Assembly (NCBI GenBank): GCA_946406115.1
Contig: OX291562.1
Coordinates: 4,122,001-4,186,000, forward strand
Direction: 5' to 3'
Source of the DNA: Apoda limacodes
Taxonomy: Eukaryota > Arthropoda > Insecta > Lepidoptera > Limacodidae
DNA length: 64,000 nt
In this document: piece after piece, positions 20,992 to 30,790 of the stretch
How the letters are laid out: each line of letters opens with the position of its first letter
How positions within the stretch are numbered: position 1 is the first letter of the stretch
Translations under genes and position numbers: made by a program
Notes under the pieces: model-generated
What the model was told of the DNA's origin: nothing
The model's input: only the letters and a program-made list of their open reading frames with translations
Database searches by the model: none

Positions 20992-22210
20992 TATACTTGG
21001 TGAAATTATTTCTTTAACTTACTTACTTAACTTATTAGTACAATTCAAATATAAAAATGAGATTAAAATATTGCTATTTTTTAAATTGAATTTGACGAGG
21101 GTTTTCATTACACAATATGAAAGCCAATATTGTTTGATCAAATTCTGATTTTGATAGATTAAATTAACAATAGACATGACATAAAATTCGCTAACTAAAT
21201 TTATCGCCTTCAATATTTGTGTACCTCACTTATATCTCATACTTTAATTTAATTATTTTCGTTTTATCTGTGTGTTAGCGACGGACCACACGAAACACAT
21301 AAATAAGGATAGGATAGGATAGGATATAAGGATTAAAATGTAAACATTTTTAAATAAGGATTTTTGATAAATAAAGTCGTATTGACACAATAGGGTAGCT
21401 CTAAAACGATACGTAAAATAATAAGTTAGTAAGTTGTAAGGTTTGTGAATTATATGATAAATAAATAATAATAAGTTGTAACGTTGCAAGTGACGAAAAA
21501 TAAAGTCACAACAACTAGGATAGAAGTATGTCGTTGCAATGTGAGATAGAGTACATAAGGTTTGCTCAACTATGTACATTTTAAGTAAGAAGGTTAAATA
21601 AATAGTAAGATATATAAGAAATAACGTAGAAATAACTTAAGGAAGCGCATGTATTTCGTAAATAATATCTCGTGTAAACTTAGTAACTATAGGTAATGTC
21701 AGTAAGGATTTAATATGTAGGATTGTCTAAAGTAAAATATACGATGTAAAATAATAGTTTAGGCGTAAATAACATGTAGTGTAAGATATGTACTCAAGCA
21801 GAGTTGAGTTAAATTCTTAATAATTCTTAATAATACGTAAATAGTTAAAATCTATCAGTGTAAAATTTGTATTTGTGTAATTGTATGAAAAGTAAGAGCG
21901 TGAATTTTTAAATAATAAGCAATACGTTGAAGATTACGCCCTCAAACTTTGCTTAGTTCAACAAACTCCCGCGCACTTTGCCGTGGAGCTACTAGGCCGG
22001 GCGTGAATTTTGAAAATATTAGCAATACGCTTGCGAGACGCCCTTTGCATTTTTTGGCTCTTAAAGCCACAGTTTTTGAGATATTTGTATAAATTCTTTT
22101 TCATAATGTTTGTAAAATTAATAGCTATCTGTAGAAAGTAATTGTCATATAGAGAAAATTCATTTTTATATTTTAAACTAACAAAAACATGTATCTCCAT
22201 ACAAACGAGT
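20992..22210. other. AT-rich intergenic sequence with small repeats
   Basis: It contains a (ggata)n microsatellite at 21305-21326 and two related about 43-bp segments at 21898-21942 and 22001-22044. No recognisable genes; short ORFs at 21019-21579 and 21958-22200 (minus) have no domain. Confidence 0.45.
21898..22044 (+). repeat. pair of diverged direct repeats about 103 bp apart
   Basis: The pattern gcgtgaatttt..aaataataagcaatacg..acgccc occurs at 21898-21942 and again, diverged, at 22001-22044. Confidence 0.6.
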
Positions 22211-22325
22211 TGTAGACAAAGACGGCAAGAATTGTAAGAGTAGTCTAGCTATAGTTTACAACCGTAACGGTAATTTTATGGCCTGCCGCTTTGTTCGAAA
22301 TTGTTTAAAACTCGAGCGATCCAGC

Positions 22326-22336
22326 GGTCATCGTCA
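22326..22336. repeat. target-site duplication, left copy, of Jockey A
   Basis: ggtcatcgtca is repeated exactly at 25809-25819, immediately after the polyA tail of Jockey copy A. This fixes the element's 5' end at 22337. Confidence 0.9.
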
Positions 22337-22636
22337 CCTCTCATGTCTCGGGACATTCCGCGTCCAGCGCCTATGAGAAGTGCTCCCGCACCTCTCGCGC
22401 ATACGCGCCTTGCCCCCCCGCGCCCCTCTTTCGCGCTGCCCTGCAACGCCGCTCAGACGGCCGAGCAGCAGCATTTCGACATTCTCTCCGAAATTTCTTG
22501 GGCCTGCGACCCTGCCTATTTCGAGATCGTGTACGCCGAGTACGTACAAATCACCAATTCCCATCAAATGCTCAGCTTCATGGCTAAGCATCGCGACTTC
22601 TTCGCCGTCCTCCGCAGGGTAACTCCAAAACCTTAA
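22337..22636 (+). pseudogene. C-terminal part of Jockey ORF1 (5' truncated)
   Basis: The element's own frame begins inside ORF1. A proline-rich stretch (RPAPMRSAPAPLAH) is followed by a helical end (EQQHFDILSEISWACDP, MLSFMAKHRDFFAVLRR) and a TAA at 22634-22636. ORF2 starts 7 bp later. The end of this domain is also recognisable in copy C near 47950-48015, just before its ORF2. The open frame upstream of 22337 belongs to the flanking DNA, so the ATG at 22301 is not the element's start. Confidence 0.75.
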
Positions 22637-22643
22637 AACCAAA

Positions 22644-25600
22644 ATGGATTGCACAACCGCGCGCGAAAAACCCCGGTCCGTCTCCATAGGCTATTTTAAC
22701 GCCAACGGTCTCCGCAACCAAAGAGAGGAATTATCGCAATTCCTCTCGTCCCAAAAACCGGACGTCTTCCTCATCCAGGAAACGTTCCTAAAGCCCGCTT
22801 TCCGTACCCCTTCGATCGCGAACTATCGCACCGTCCGTAATGATAGAACTTCCTCCAATCTCGGAGGTACTCTCATCTATTACAGGCGCTCCCTGCATTG
22901 CTCCCCTATCGATCCTCCACCGCTTACGAATTTAGAAGCATCCGTCTGCCGCTTAGCGATGACCGGCCATCAGCCGATCATCATTGCATCGGTTTATCTC
23001 TCTCCCCTAAAAGACTTGCTCGAGAGCGACCTTCAGTCGCTCTTAAGTTTAGGCGACGCCGTCATTCTTGCCGGCGACCTAAATTGCAAGCATCGCCGCT
23101 GGAACTCTTCTGTAACTTCACAAAGAGGCAGACTCCTCGACGATTTAGTTGACAGACTAAACTTTGACATTATCGCTCCCATGACGCCCACTTTCTTTCC
23201 CCACAATACTAGGAGCAACCCCGACGTACTGGACATAGCACTTCTAAAGAACGTAAGGCTAAGCTTTCGCTCTATAGAGGTGCTTGACGAACTTGACTCG
23301 GACCACCGCCCTGTCGTCCTCCGATTAGGTTTCCCTTCGGACTCTCCTCCCGACACTAGAACCGTGACGGACTGGGATAAATTTGGGCAATTGCTCGAAA
23401 ATCCCAGCTCGCCACATCTAGACCGCGTTCCAAACGTAATCTCTTCCGCGACCGATCTAAACGTAGCTATCGACTCTCTCACTAGCCACCTGACCGCCAC
23501 CGTTGGCGAGTGCTCACGACAAGTGCCGGTTGGTGATTATCACCACCTAATCCTGCCTCAGCACATCAGGTCGCTAATGACTGAGCGTAACGCGGCCCGC
23601 CGCGCTCGCGATCGCGCTCCCACTATCGATAATAAAGCTCGCTTCAACGACTTACACCGCCGTGTAAGAACCGCTGTAGCTGAGCTCCGCGCCCAACGTT
23701 TCGACGATCTTATGGAGAACATTTCTCCCTCTCACCAAGCTTATTGGCACTTAGCCAGAGCTCTAAAAACCGAAACCGCGAACTCTCTCCCTCCGTTAAC
23801 TCGTCCCAACAACAACGTTCCCGCGTTCAACGACGACGAAAAAGCGGATTGCCTAGCGTCTAGCCTCCAAGCCCAATGTGCCTTAAGCACACAGCCCTTC
23901 AATCCCGACCACGTGCGCGAGGTAGACGGCGAAGTGGAGCGCAGAACTTCTCTGCCTCCACAAGACCCCCTGCCCCCTGTCACTGTCGACGAAGTCGTAC
24001 AGGTCATCAAAGACCTACGCCCCCGTAAGGCCCCCGGTGCTGACGGTATCTCTAACGATATCCTAAAGCGCCTCACTCTTCCCCTTATCTGCCTCCTAGT
24101 AGCGATCTTTAACGCTGCTATGGAACATTGCATCTTTCCTTCTCAATGGAAAGATGCAATTGTTATAGGCATCCATAAGCCAGGTAAAGCTCGTACCGAG
24201 CCGTCCTCCTATCGCCCCATAAGTTTACTAAAGGCCCTTGGTAAACTCTATGAACGCCTCCTCCTTGCTCGCCTACGGAACGCTATAGTTTCCAGAGGCA
24301 TTTTTATAGATGAGCAGTTCGGCTTTCGTGCCAAACACTCATGCGTCCATCAAGTCCTCCGCATAACGGAACATATTCTTACAGGCTTTCAGCCAGCGTT
24401 AGGTAAGACCCGTCACACGGGCGCTGTCTTCTTCGATGTAGCGAAAGCTTTCGACAAAGTCTGGCACAACGGTTTAATTTTTAAACTGTACAACTTTCAG
24501 TTGCCGGATCGTCTCGTGCTCATCATACGAGACTATTTGTCGAATCGTAGCTTTCGCTACAAAGTCGAAGGCACTCTCTCTTCCCCCCGTCCCATAGAAG
24601 CAGGAGTCCCTCAAGGGTCCGTGCTCGCCCCCATCTTGTACCTTCTGTACACTAACGATATCCCTAAAACGATAGGTACCCAACTAGCCCTCTTTGCGGA
24701 CGATACCGCTATCTATACCACAGATAGGCAAGTGAGTCGAATCACTGAGAGACTCCAACCCGCTATCACCGCCCTAGGCGAGTGGTTTCGGAAATGGAGA
24801 ATCGAGGTAAATCCCGACAAAAGCTCTGCCGTCCTCTTTTCCTTAGGCCGCCCTCCGCGGCCAACTTCCCTTTCCCTCTTCGGTCGTGCCATTCCCTGGC
24901 AAAATAAGACCAAATATCTCGGTGTGACCATGGATAGTCGTTTGAACTTCCAAGCTCACACCAAAATAGTTAGAGACCGAGCCGCTTTTGTACTCGGTCG
25001 TCTCTATCCCATGATAGGCAAGTATAGTAAGATGTCGCTTAGAAATAAGCTAAATCTTTACACAACTTGTATCCGCCCCATACTAGCTTATGCTAGCGTA
25101 GCCTATGCGCTGTCCAAGCGCAATCTCCACAAACTCCAGACCCTCCAAAACCGCTTTCTCAGAGCGGCCTCTGGAGCCTCTTGGTACGTTCGCAATGCGG
25201 ACCTACACAGAGACTTCGAACTTCCCACGATTCCCCAATATTTTAAAGACTTGGCAGTCCGCTTTTTCGAGCGTACGCAAAATCACCCGAATCGTTTAAT
25301 TGTGCAATCCACAACGTATCGTCCCCCCGATCGACCCGGTCACGGTCGTAGAACTATTGTTAGGCGGCCTCGGCACGTACTAACGTCCCCAGATGACGAT
25401 CTCGCTGTCCGGATAGCGAGATTAGTCTCTACGACTTCCCCAAATAGGGCCTCCCTCCAAACACGACGCCGACGTCCCCGGGTTCGTCGGCGCCCACAAG
25501 GATACACTAGGTATCAAAGAGTGCCGGGGCGCTTCTCGCCCCCACTCAACCGCATTCGTACCCGCGTAACGGGGAACTCCCCTCCTGGCGGTGACTCACC

Positions 25601-25685
25601 TTCGGGTTCGAGACTCACGCCGGTCGAAGGGACGCCCCCGAGAGCGACAACCCAAGCCGAGGCTTCCCCCGCGGGGAGCCCTTGA
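22644..25685 (+). CDS. Jockey-type LINE ORF2: endonuclease and reverse transcriptase, 1013 aa
   Basis: An uninterrupted ORF encodes the enzyme for target-primed reverse transcription. N-terminal APE-type endonuclease: FNAN (about residue 18), IQET with E46, AGDLN with D145/N147, and the closing SDH at 219-221. The RT follows: APGADGISNDILK, YRPISLLKALGKLYERL, FGFRAKHSCVHQVLRIT, D598 in [28 protein letters not shown], and the catalytic FADD at 684-687. KSSAVLF, TKYLGVTMD and a C-terminal region (LQTLQNRFLRAAS, ELPTIPQYFKDLAVRFF) follow, then an arginine/proline-rich tail. Length and domain order fit Jockey-clade ORF2. The ATG at 22644 lies 7 bp after the ORF1 stop. All expected catalytic residues seem present. 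Because the copy lacks its 5' UTR promoter, it may be silent in place. Confidence 0.95.
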   Translation: MDCTTAREKPRSVSIGYFNANGLRNQREELSQFLSSQKPDVFLIQETFLKPAFRTPSIANYRTVRNDRTSSNLGGTLIYYRRSLHCSPIDPPPLTNLEASVCRLAMTGHQPIIIASVYLSPLKDLLESDLQSLLSLGDAVILAGDLNCKHRRWNSSVTSQRGRLLDDLVDRLNFDIIAPMTPTFFPHNTRSNPDVLDIALLKNVRLSFRSIEVLDELDSDHRPVVLRLGFPSDSPPDTRTVTDWDKFGQLLENPSSPHLDRVPNVISSATDLNVAIDSLTSHLTATVGECSRQVPVGDYHHLILPQHIRSLMTERNAARRARDRAPTIDNKARFNDLHRRVRTAVAELRAQRFDDLMENISPSHQAYWHLARALKTETANSLPPLTRPNNNVPAFNDDEKADCLASSLQAQCALSTQPFNPDHVREVDGEVERRTSLPPQDPLPPVTVDEVVQVIKDLRPRKAPGADGISNDILKRLTLPLICLLVAIFNAAMEHCIFPSQWKDAIVIGIHKPGKARTEPSSYRPISLLKALGKLYERLLLARLRNAIVSRGIFIDEQFGFRAKHSCVHQVLRITEHILTGFQPALGKTRHTGAVFFDVAKAFDKVWHNGLIFKLYNFQLPDRLVLIIRDYLSNRSFRYKVEGTLSSPRPIEAGVPQGSVLAPILYLLYTNDIPKTIGTQLALFADDTAIYTTDRQVSRITERLQPAITALGEWFRKWRIEVNPDKSSAVLFSLGRPPRPTSLSLFGRAIPWQNKTKYLGVTMDSRLNFQAHTKIVRDRAAFVLGRLYPMIGKYSKMSLRNKLNLYTTCIRPILAYASVAYALSKRNLHKLQTLQNRFLRAASGASWYVRNADLHRDFELPTIPQYFKDLAVRFFERTQNHPNRLIVQSTTYRPPDRPGHGRRTIVRRPRHVLTSPDDDLAVRIARLVSTTSPNRASLQTRRRRPRVRRRPQGYTRYQRVPGRFSPPLNRIRTRVTGNSPPGGDSPSGSRLTPVEGTPPRATTQAEASPAGSP

Positions 25686-25808
25686 GCGTTGGGCGCTATA
25701 TGGGCTGAGGCTCCTTCAGAGTCTCGCCCCAAAAGTCCGGTGAAGCAGTAATGGCTGCAACAGCCAACTGCATAGTCAGCTCAGAAAAAAAAAAAAAAAA
25801 AAAAAAAA
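25686..25808 (+). other. Jockey copy A 3' UTR and polyA tail
   Basis: A short 3' UTR (tgggctgaggctcc, ggctgcaacagccaactgc) ends in the A-run. The same end occurs at 6276-6438 and, on the minus strand, at 44858-44960. Confidence 0.85.
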
Positions 25809-25819
25809 GGTCATCGTCA
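25809..25819. repeat. target-site duplication, right copy, of Jockey A
   Basis: ggtcatcgtca, identical to 22326-22336. Confidence 0.9.
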
Positions 25820-26290
25820 GTTCGCAGTCGCAGTTCGCAGCAAGAAACCAAGAAAGGAAGAACCAACAATCAAGGAAGAAACTCTGCAAGAAAATAAGTG
25901 CTCAATTGAAGGTTCAAGAAAGAAACGCTGCCAAGAAAAAGGAAGAAACTCTGCTAGAAATTAAGTGTAAAATAAGTGCTCTAGTGTAAATAAATTCTTC
26001 ACAAGAAGACTCAGCTTCACTTCGGCTATTTTATTTTGCGCTCAAGAAATCTTCGTGGTCAGCGGTTCACAAGTGCGACACCCGGCTTCACCCGTCCGGC
26101 CCGCAATACGGTCGCCCACAACATACAGTCCACTATAAACACGTCAGTGGCCTAGTCTAGTAGCTAGCTACCGTACGGTTGTCTAATTTCTACGGCGCTT
26201 CGTTGTCGTAGCTTCGTTTTAGCAACCGAGGAAGCTAGCCTACGCCCGTCGCCGCTGTGCGTGTTCGTAACACTGTGACTCAACGCTGGA
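25820..26290 (+). other. LTR-like or promoter-like sequence interrupted by Jockey A
   Basis: Joined to 22211-22336 this would be a continuous sequence with purine-rich repeats (aaggaagaaac, gaaactctgc), a polyA-signal-like aataaa at 25988-25995, and a GC-rich end (cacccgtccggcccgcaat). The composition resembles the R/U5 part of an LTR. I could not find flanking duplications, so this is tentative. Confidence 0.3.
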
Positions 26291-26530
26291 CATGTTGTAG
26301 TACATATTTATTTATAGATTCTTAATATAATAAAAATATTATTTATTATATATATAAAAAAAAGTTCTCAATCTTATACAGCTGAAGTCAAATAATGTTT
26401 TCGGTATTCTTATAAGTTTTTACTTACTTCTACTACTAAATTTAATGAAACTGACGAAATTGACTAATTGGAAACATACAGACTTTTAAAATTTTCAAGA
26501 TTATGGTCACCCTTTTTGATAAACTTCCCA

Positions 26531-26835
26531 GGTGGCAAACAAGTCAACAGTCAAAGTGGTGTTAAGTGGTCACTGTAGCCAATGCAAGCTTACAACACAC
26601 CCGCGAGGTATTACTCACGCGCTGCTGAACCTTCAAAATTAAAGTGCGGAAAACATAAGTCCAACTAACTAACTAGCCGTGGTCATTATTTTAAAACAAT
26701 TCTTTAGAACACAACCCACAATAAAAGCAGTATAGACCAAATTTAGGGTGGCAAGGTCTTCCGCAGATTTAAAGGTTTGATACCGTTAATGAGTTTGAAT
26801 TATTTTACTATTCTTACAGTTCGTCTCTGAAACTA
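26531..26835 (-). mobile_element. CR1-like LINE, very old 3' fragment
   Basis: A degenerate match to the CR1-like 3' end starts at ggtggcaaacaag and includes actcacgcgctgctgaacc, gaacacaacccacaat and the gtttgataccg..gagtttg block. No ORF remains. Confidence 0.7.
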
Positions 26836-27069
26836 TAATAAGCCATTTAAGTTTAAATATATGGCTTTAGAATATAGTAATGCAACGGTGGACTCACATC
26901 TGATTTTCAGTCTCCTACATTATAAATCTGGTTAAAATCATGATATACAAATACATATTTGACATTTGATATTGATTATTTTATTTTTACTGATTTTACA
27001 TTGACTTTTGCGATATGATGATAAGTTCGCTTCATTCATTAAATCATTGCTTACATACATTACGTGTCA

Positions 27070-27310
27070 TACACGCTTGGCAACTTGTTGAGCTCCTATA
27101 TATATAACGACGAAGTAAAATAACTTGACAGTAACATTAATTGACTCTTTTAAGTGATCAATCACTGTAGATTCGCTATCACTCTCCGTTAATTTCTTAA
27201 AGCTTTGAAAAATAACTTTCGTTTCGCTTAAAATCGCTTGCAAGCTTAAGCTAGTCGTGATATTTAAATAATTTTATCATGTTTAACATTTCTTTGAGTC
27301 AAATTATATT
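27070..27310 (+). repeat. duplicated block B, second copy
   Basis: Partner of 15275-15505, same orientation, with a slightly longer TATA stretch (ctatatatataacgacg). Confidence 0.75.
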
Positions 27311-27740
27311 TATTCGAAGCAGAAGTGAAGAGTTTTATGAATAATGTAGTTTATTTGCGGTTCGAAAGAAACCAGTTGCATCTTTAGTCGGTGAATATAA
27401 TGATTTCTCTAGGAAAAATAAATTTATCGTATTTTTTGTTTAATTTATAAACTTTTGTTAGCAAACAATTATTCTATGGCTTTTAAATTTTAGCTGCTAT
27501 AATTAATCCTGATTTTTTTTTTAGAAATTCGCATATTTGTAATGGAAATAAAGCAAATTATTAATGTTTTATTAAAGAGTATTTATACTTAATTTAAATT
27601 GTACATAACTAACCATACTATAATATTAAGAAACAATTGAGAAAGTGCATTTATCTGTTTCGTTTTTGCGGCTAAACCGCGGTTTGATGAAATTTGGTAT
27701 GAAGACAGTTTGAACCTTGGGAAAGAAGACAGTTTAAACC
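27311..27740. other. AT-rich intergenic sequence, nothing recognised
   Basis: No repeats or coding sequence identified. Confidence 0.4.
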
Positions 27741-28204
27741 ATTGTCAGATTTTATCTTACTCCGTGTGAGTTGATTCCTGCCTATCCTTCCAATCGTTAT
27801 CCACTAGCAACCTCCACTCCTTCACCACCCCTTCCTCCCCCTTCACGATTTTGTTGCCTACTGCAGAGGTTTGCGTTGTTTCACGTCGGGGTGATTGGAT
27901 AAACACGCGTACGATTTTTAAATCTGGTTCACAGGGGTGTATACTGTATAGTGTCGGAATGGTTAGTGGAGCAATTAAAGTTGAGACTTAATCCGGGGGC
28001 TGACTTTGAGCGAAGAATTGGAGGAATTCCGATATCAGGTTTATTATGACAGGTTACGCTCACTGTTTCGGCCCTTAATTCCCCTCGCCCGAGTATTTTT
28101 GTATCGGCCATTATTTTAGAAAATATATCAGGGAATCATCCTCAGGTCAGCTTACTTCCAGGTATTGTGCAACTGACTTCCTCACCATGTCGTTTTGTAG
28201 GGTG

Positions 28205-28650
28205 ATAAAATACGTGTTGTATTTGATGGTTCTGTCCCCTCTTCTACGGGCGTGTCAATAAATTAGTATTTGTATACGGGTCCCAAGCTTCATCGTGATA
28301 TTGCTAAAGTCATTACTAATCTCCGTCGACATCAGGTCGTAATGATTGCGGACATTAAGATGATGTTTAGGCAAACACACATTCACCGGTATGATTGTAG
28401 GTATCAGCTAATCCTTTGGCGAGAACACACATCGCATCCAGTCACGGCTTTTGAGCTTAATACCAACACATATGGTTTACAGACAAGTCCCTTCATCTCA
28501 ACTCGTGCTGAGCGTGAGCGTCTTAGTTTCCCGAGGGCTTCGGCCATTTTGTCGACAGATGTCTAGATTGATGGCATCTGTAAGGGAGCTGTTACCAAAG
28601 AAGAGATCTTATTGCTACGTAATAAACTCTTGGAACTTACGAAAGCTGGT
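28205..28650 (+). pseudogene. BEL/Pao reverse transcriptase, copy 2
   Basis: The sequence encodes DKIRVVFDGS, then after a stop GPKLHRDIAKVITNLRR, HQVVMIADIKMMFRQ, YQLILWREHT and FELNTNTYGLQTSPF. The catalytic box is destroyed: where copy 1 has YVDDIC, this copy reads a stop and IDGIC. About 12 residues are also deleted in the segment between TSPFIS and RERLSFPRA compared with copy 1. Confidence 0.83.
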
Positions 28651-28934
28651 ATAAGTTAAGAAGGTAGGTGTCTAACTCACCGGCTATTCTTAAAGATCTT
28701 CCGGAAGAGCATCACCAAAACCCGCATACTTTTACGAACGCGGATTATCCGGATACTGTTTCAGTTTTAGGCGTTCAATATTTACCGGTTCTGGACGTAT
28801 TTACGTTCCACGTGGAGAACCTATTGAACACCAATACTTGGACCAAACGTACAGTTATATCTACAGTTCAATCATTTTTGACCTCAAAAGTTGGATCGGT
28901 CTTTTGAGCAAAATGTTTCCTCCAAAGGTTATGG

Positions 28935-29490
28935 TTGGACAAAGTGACGTGGGACACACTACTGATCGGTGACCCCAGTTGGCTACATTATGTCTCCTCA
29001 CTTCAGAACACAGAACAGGTACAATTGAATAGGCGTATTCAACCATCTGGAAAATGCCAGATCACCTCGCATGATTTCTGCGACGCCTCAAAGGACGCAA
29101 TATACCTTCGTGCTGTTGATTGGATGAAGGTTGTGACGGTGAATTTGGTTATGGCTAAGAGCAAAGTTTGGGAGCAACTACTCACTAAAAATTGAAACTT
29201 AGCTTGTCTGCTTTTGCATGTAGTTGCGACGAAGGGCAAAACCGTAGCCATTGAGCAGGTTTATTGCTGGACTGATAGTAAAATTGTCTTGGTCTGGTTA
29301 CAAGCTTCAGTCCATGCCTTGAAGGTCTTTGTGGCTAACCGGGTCTCCCAGATCTATACCTCTCCCATGCCTATTACTTAGAGGCACGTGCCTGGCCTTT
29401 TAAAAGCTTCAGATTGTGCTTCACGCGGATGCTCGGCCTCCATTTTGTTGGATCATCCGCTTTGGTGGGCTCCTATCGCTGTTTAAGCCA
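28935..29490 (+). pseudogene. BEL/Pao RNase H-like domain, copy 2
   Basis: Fragments in order: QITSHDFCDASKDA (with the first acidic position), VMAKSKVW, YCWTDSKIVLVWLQAS (TDS kept), HALKVFVANRVSQI, HVPGLLKASDCASRG and HPLWW. Frame changes and stops lie between them. Confidence 0.8.
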
Positions 29491-29639
29491 GATAAAGCCA
29501 CAAAAGATATTAGACGTGGTGGATCATCTGCCTGGTTTAAGCACCTTAAGTATCTAGGTGAAGGCTTCGTGTGATGCAAAATTAAATTAAGCCTAAATTC
29601 AGCTCCCTTGAATAGCTACTTGGCGTAACAGGTTGTATT

Positions 29640-29910
29640 AATCAAATGGAAATTTGACCCTCCTGGCTCCTCTTGGTGGGGTGGTATCTTTGAGACAGTG
29701 GTGAAAGTGGTAAAAACACACTTTCATCGGGTTATTGGTGAGACGGTATTGACCTCTGACGAGTTGGCTACCGTGTTTTGTAAAGCTGAGGTTGTACTAA
29801 ATTCACGGCCTCTTTGACCGATCACCTCATCGGACTAAAATGACCTGGAGGCTTTTACTCCGGGCCTTTTTTTGATTGGTAGTCTACTAAACTCACAACC
29901 TGAGTATTAA
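29640..29910 (+). pseudogene. BEL/Pao integrase C-terminal portion
   Basis: The frame reads KWKFDPPGSSWWGGIFE, VVKTHFHRVIGE, LTSDELATVFCKAE and LNSRPL, then after two stops TPGLFLIGS. This is the characteristic end of the Pao integrase core. The N-terminal zinc finger and the first acidic residues are absent, because the RNase H region joins almost directly to this segment. Confidence 0.82.
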
Positions 29911-29925
29911 AGTAGCGATACCGCC

Positions 29926-30192
29926 GTGAACAGGTTTTGGAAACGATTCTCACTGGATTATTTTCATCTTCTACAGCAGCGCATCCAATGTTCTGATAAA
30001 ACGGAACTTCCTAAGGTCGTAGACCTTGTCTTAGTGAATAAGGCGAATATGCCGCCTCTCCGTTGGAGAAGGGGTCATATATTGCAATTGTTTCCAGGAC
30101 AGGAAGTAGTTTCTCGAATTGGTGAGGTATTGGTTGGTGACTTCGTCCTGAGACGAGCCGTGGCAACCTTGTCCCGTCTCCCTGTTATTTAG
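29926..30192 (+). pseudogene. BEL/Pao polyprotein C-terminal domain (DUF5641-like)
   Basis: An 88-codon open frame contains RFWKRFSLDYFHLLQQR, VDLVLVNKANMPPLRWRRG and IGEVLVGDFVLRRAVATLSRLP. This is the conserved end of Pao polyproteins following integrase, with a stop close to the polypurine tract. It is well preserved compared with the rest of the copy. Confidence 0.8.
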
Positions 30193-30246
30193 GATTCTCC
30201 CGTTTGAGGAGTCTCAGCCCGATCTGATCTGGCTGGGCCGGGGGAT

Positions 30247-30790
30247 TGTTCTTTAAAGATAAGCGTGTTACGTCACTCTCTTAATGTGACATTGACCTTG
30301 GTGTAGGCTCTCATGGATCGCGCGTCTGCAGTGCGAATTTGCCAGTTTTTACAGATGCGCGGTCGACGTTAGACGCACACACATGGTTGCGCGGCTCGCT
30401 ATACGGAACGCAGAATACCTATTTACGGACTGCTATGATCGGAGTTTTATATTATATTGAACATTTCGTACACGCAGACAACGGTTCTGTGAATTGTTAG
30501 GACAGTGCTTCAGGTGCATACTTTTCAGACAGCTTCTACACCGTGCCGGGATTGACCAGTTTGGTTCGGATTTTGGCTGCGGCTGGCGGAGACGTCACAA
30601 TGACTACGACATAACTTTTTGTTTATTTCTCTGTTCCTCTGTTTGATACCCATAAGTAAATTCTGACGATAGGACACACGTACAGTCACCCTTTCCGTCG
30701 TGAAAGGCGGCCACAAGGTTAGTCGAACTAATATAACCCTAAGGTAGCAGTTTTTTGATTTACGGACCTCGGAATGAACAATGATACTAA
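30247..30790 (+). other. possible 3' LTR of BEL/Pao copy 2
   Basis: The sequence starts TGTTCTTTAAAG directly after the purine tract and has relatively high GC to about 30780. Its right boundary and a matching 5' LTR were not found, so the extent is a guess. Confidence 0.4.

Larger units (their letters stand above)
22337..25808 (+). mobile_element. Jockey-type LINE copy A (intact ORF2, 5' truncated in ORF1)
   Basis: The element is bounded by an 11-bp target-site duplication and ends in an A-run at about 25786-25808. It includes the last about 100 codons of ORF1, all of ORF2 and the 3' UTR, 3472 bp in total. The missing 5' UTR and most of ORF1 are typical of incomplete reverse transcription. 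The uninterrupted ORF2 and exact duplication suggest a relatively recent insertion. Confidence 0.93.
27741..30246 (+). mobile_element. BEL/Pao LTR retrotransposon, decayed copy 2
   Basis: Protease-to-RT region, RT, RNase H, the end of integrase and the Pao C-terminal domain follow on the plus strand, each in a broken frame. Gag and most of the integrase catalytic core are missing. A purine-rich tract at 30231-30245 (ggctgggccggggga) immediately before TGTTC looks like the polypurine tract and start of the 3' LTR. Confidence 0.82.

Noticed and set aside
21305..21326. Telomeric repeat array
   Set aside because: The unit is ggata, only about four copies; the insect telomere repeat is TTAGG, a different permutation and sequence.
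22301..22636. Independent host gene upstream of ORF2
   Set aside because: The target-site duplication at 22326-22336 shows the ORF is a fusion of flanking DNA with truncated Jockey ORF1.
22334..24931. Several ORFs opposite Jockey ORF2 (for example 23033-23500, 23741-24133 minus)
   Set aside because: They are shadows of the 1013-codon ORF in a GC-rich coding region; the same shadow ORFs recur opposite copy C.
30737..30760. 28S rDNA insertion site (R2-type context) suggested by ctaaggtagc
   Set aside because: Only about nine bases match and no surrounding rDNA is present; likely chance.
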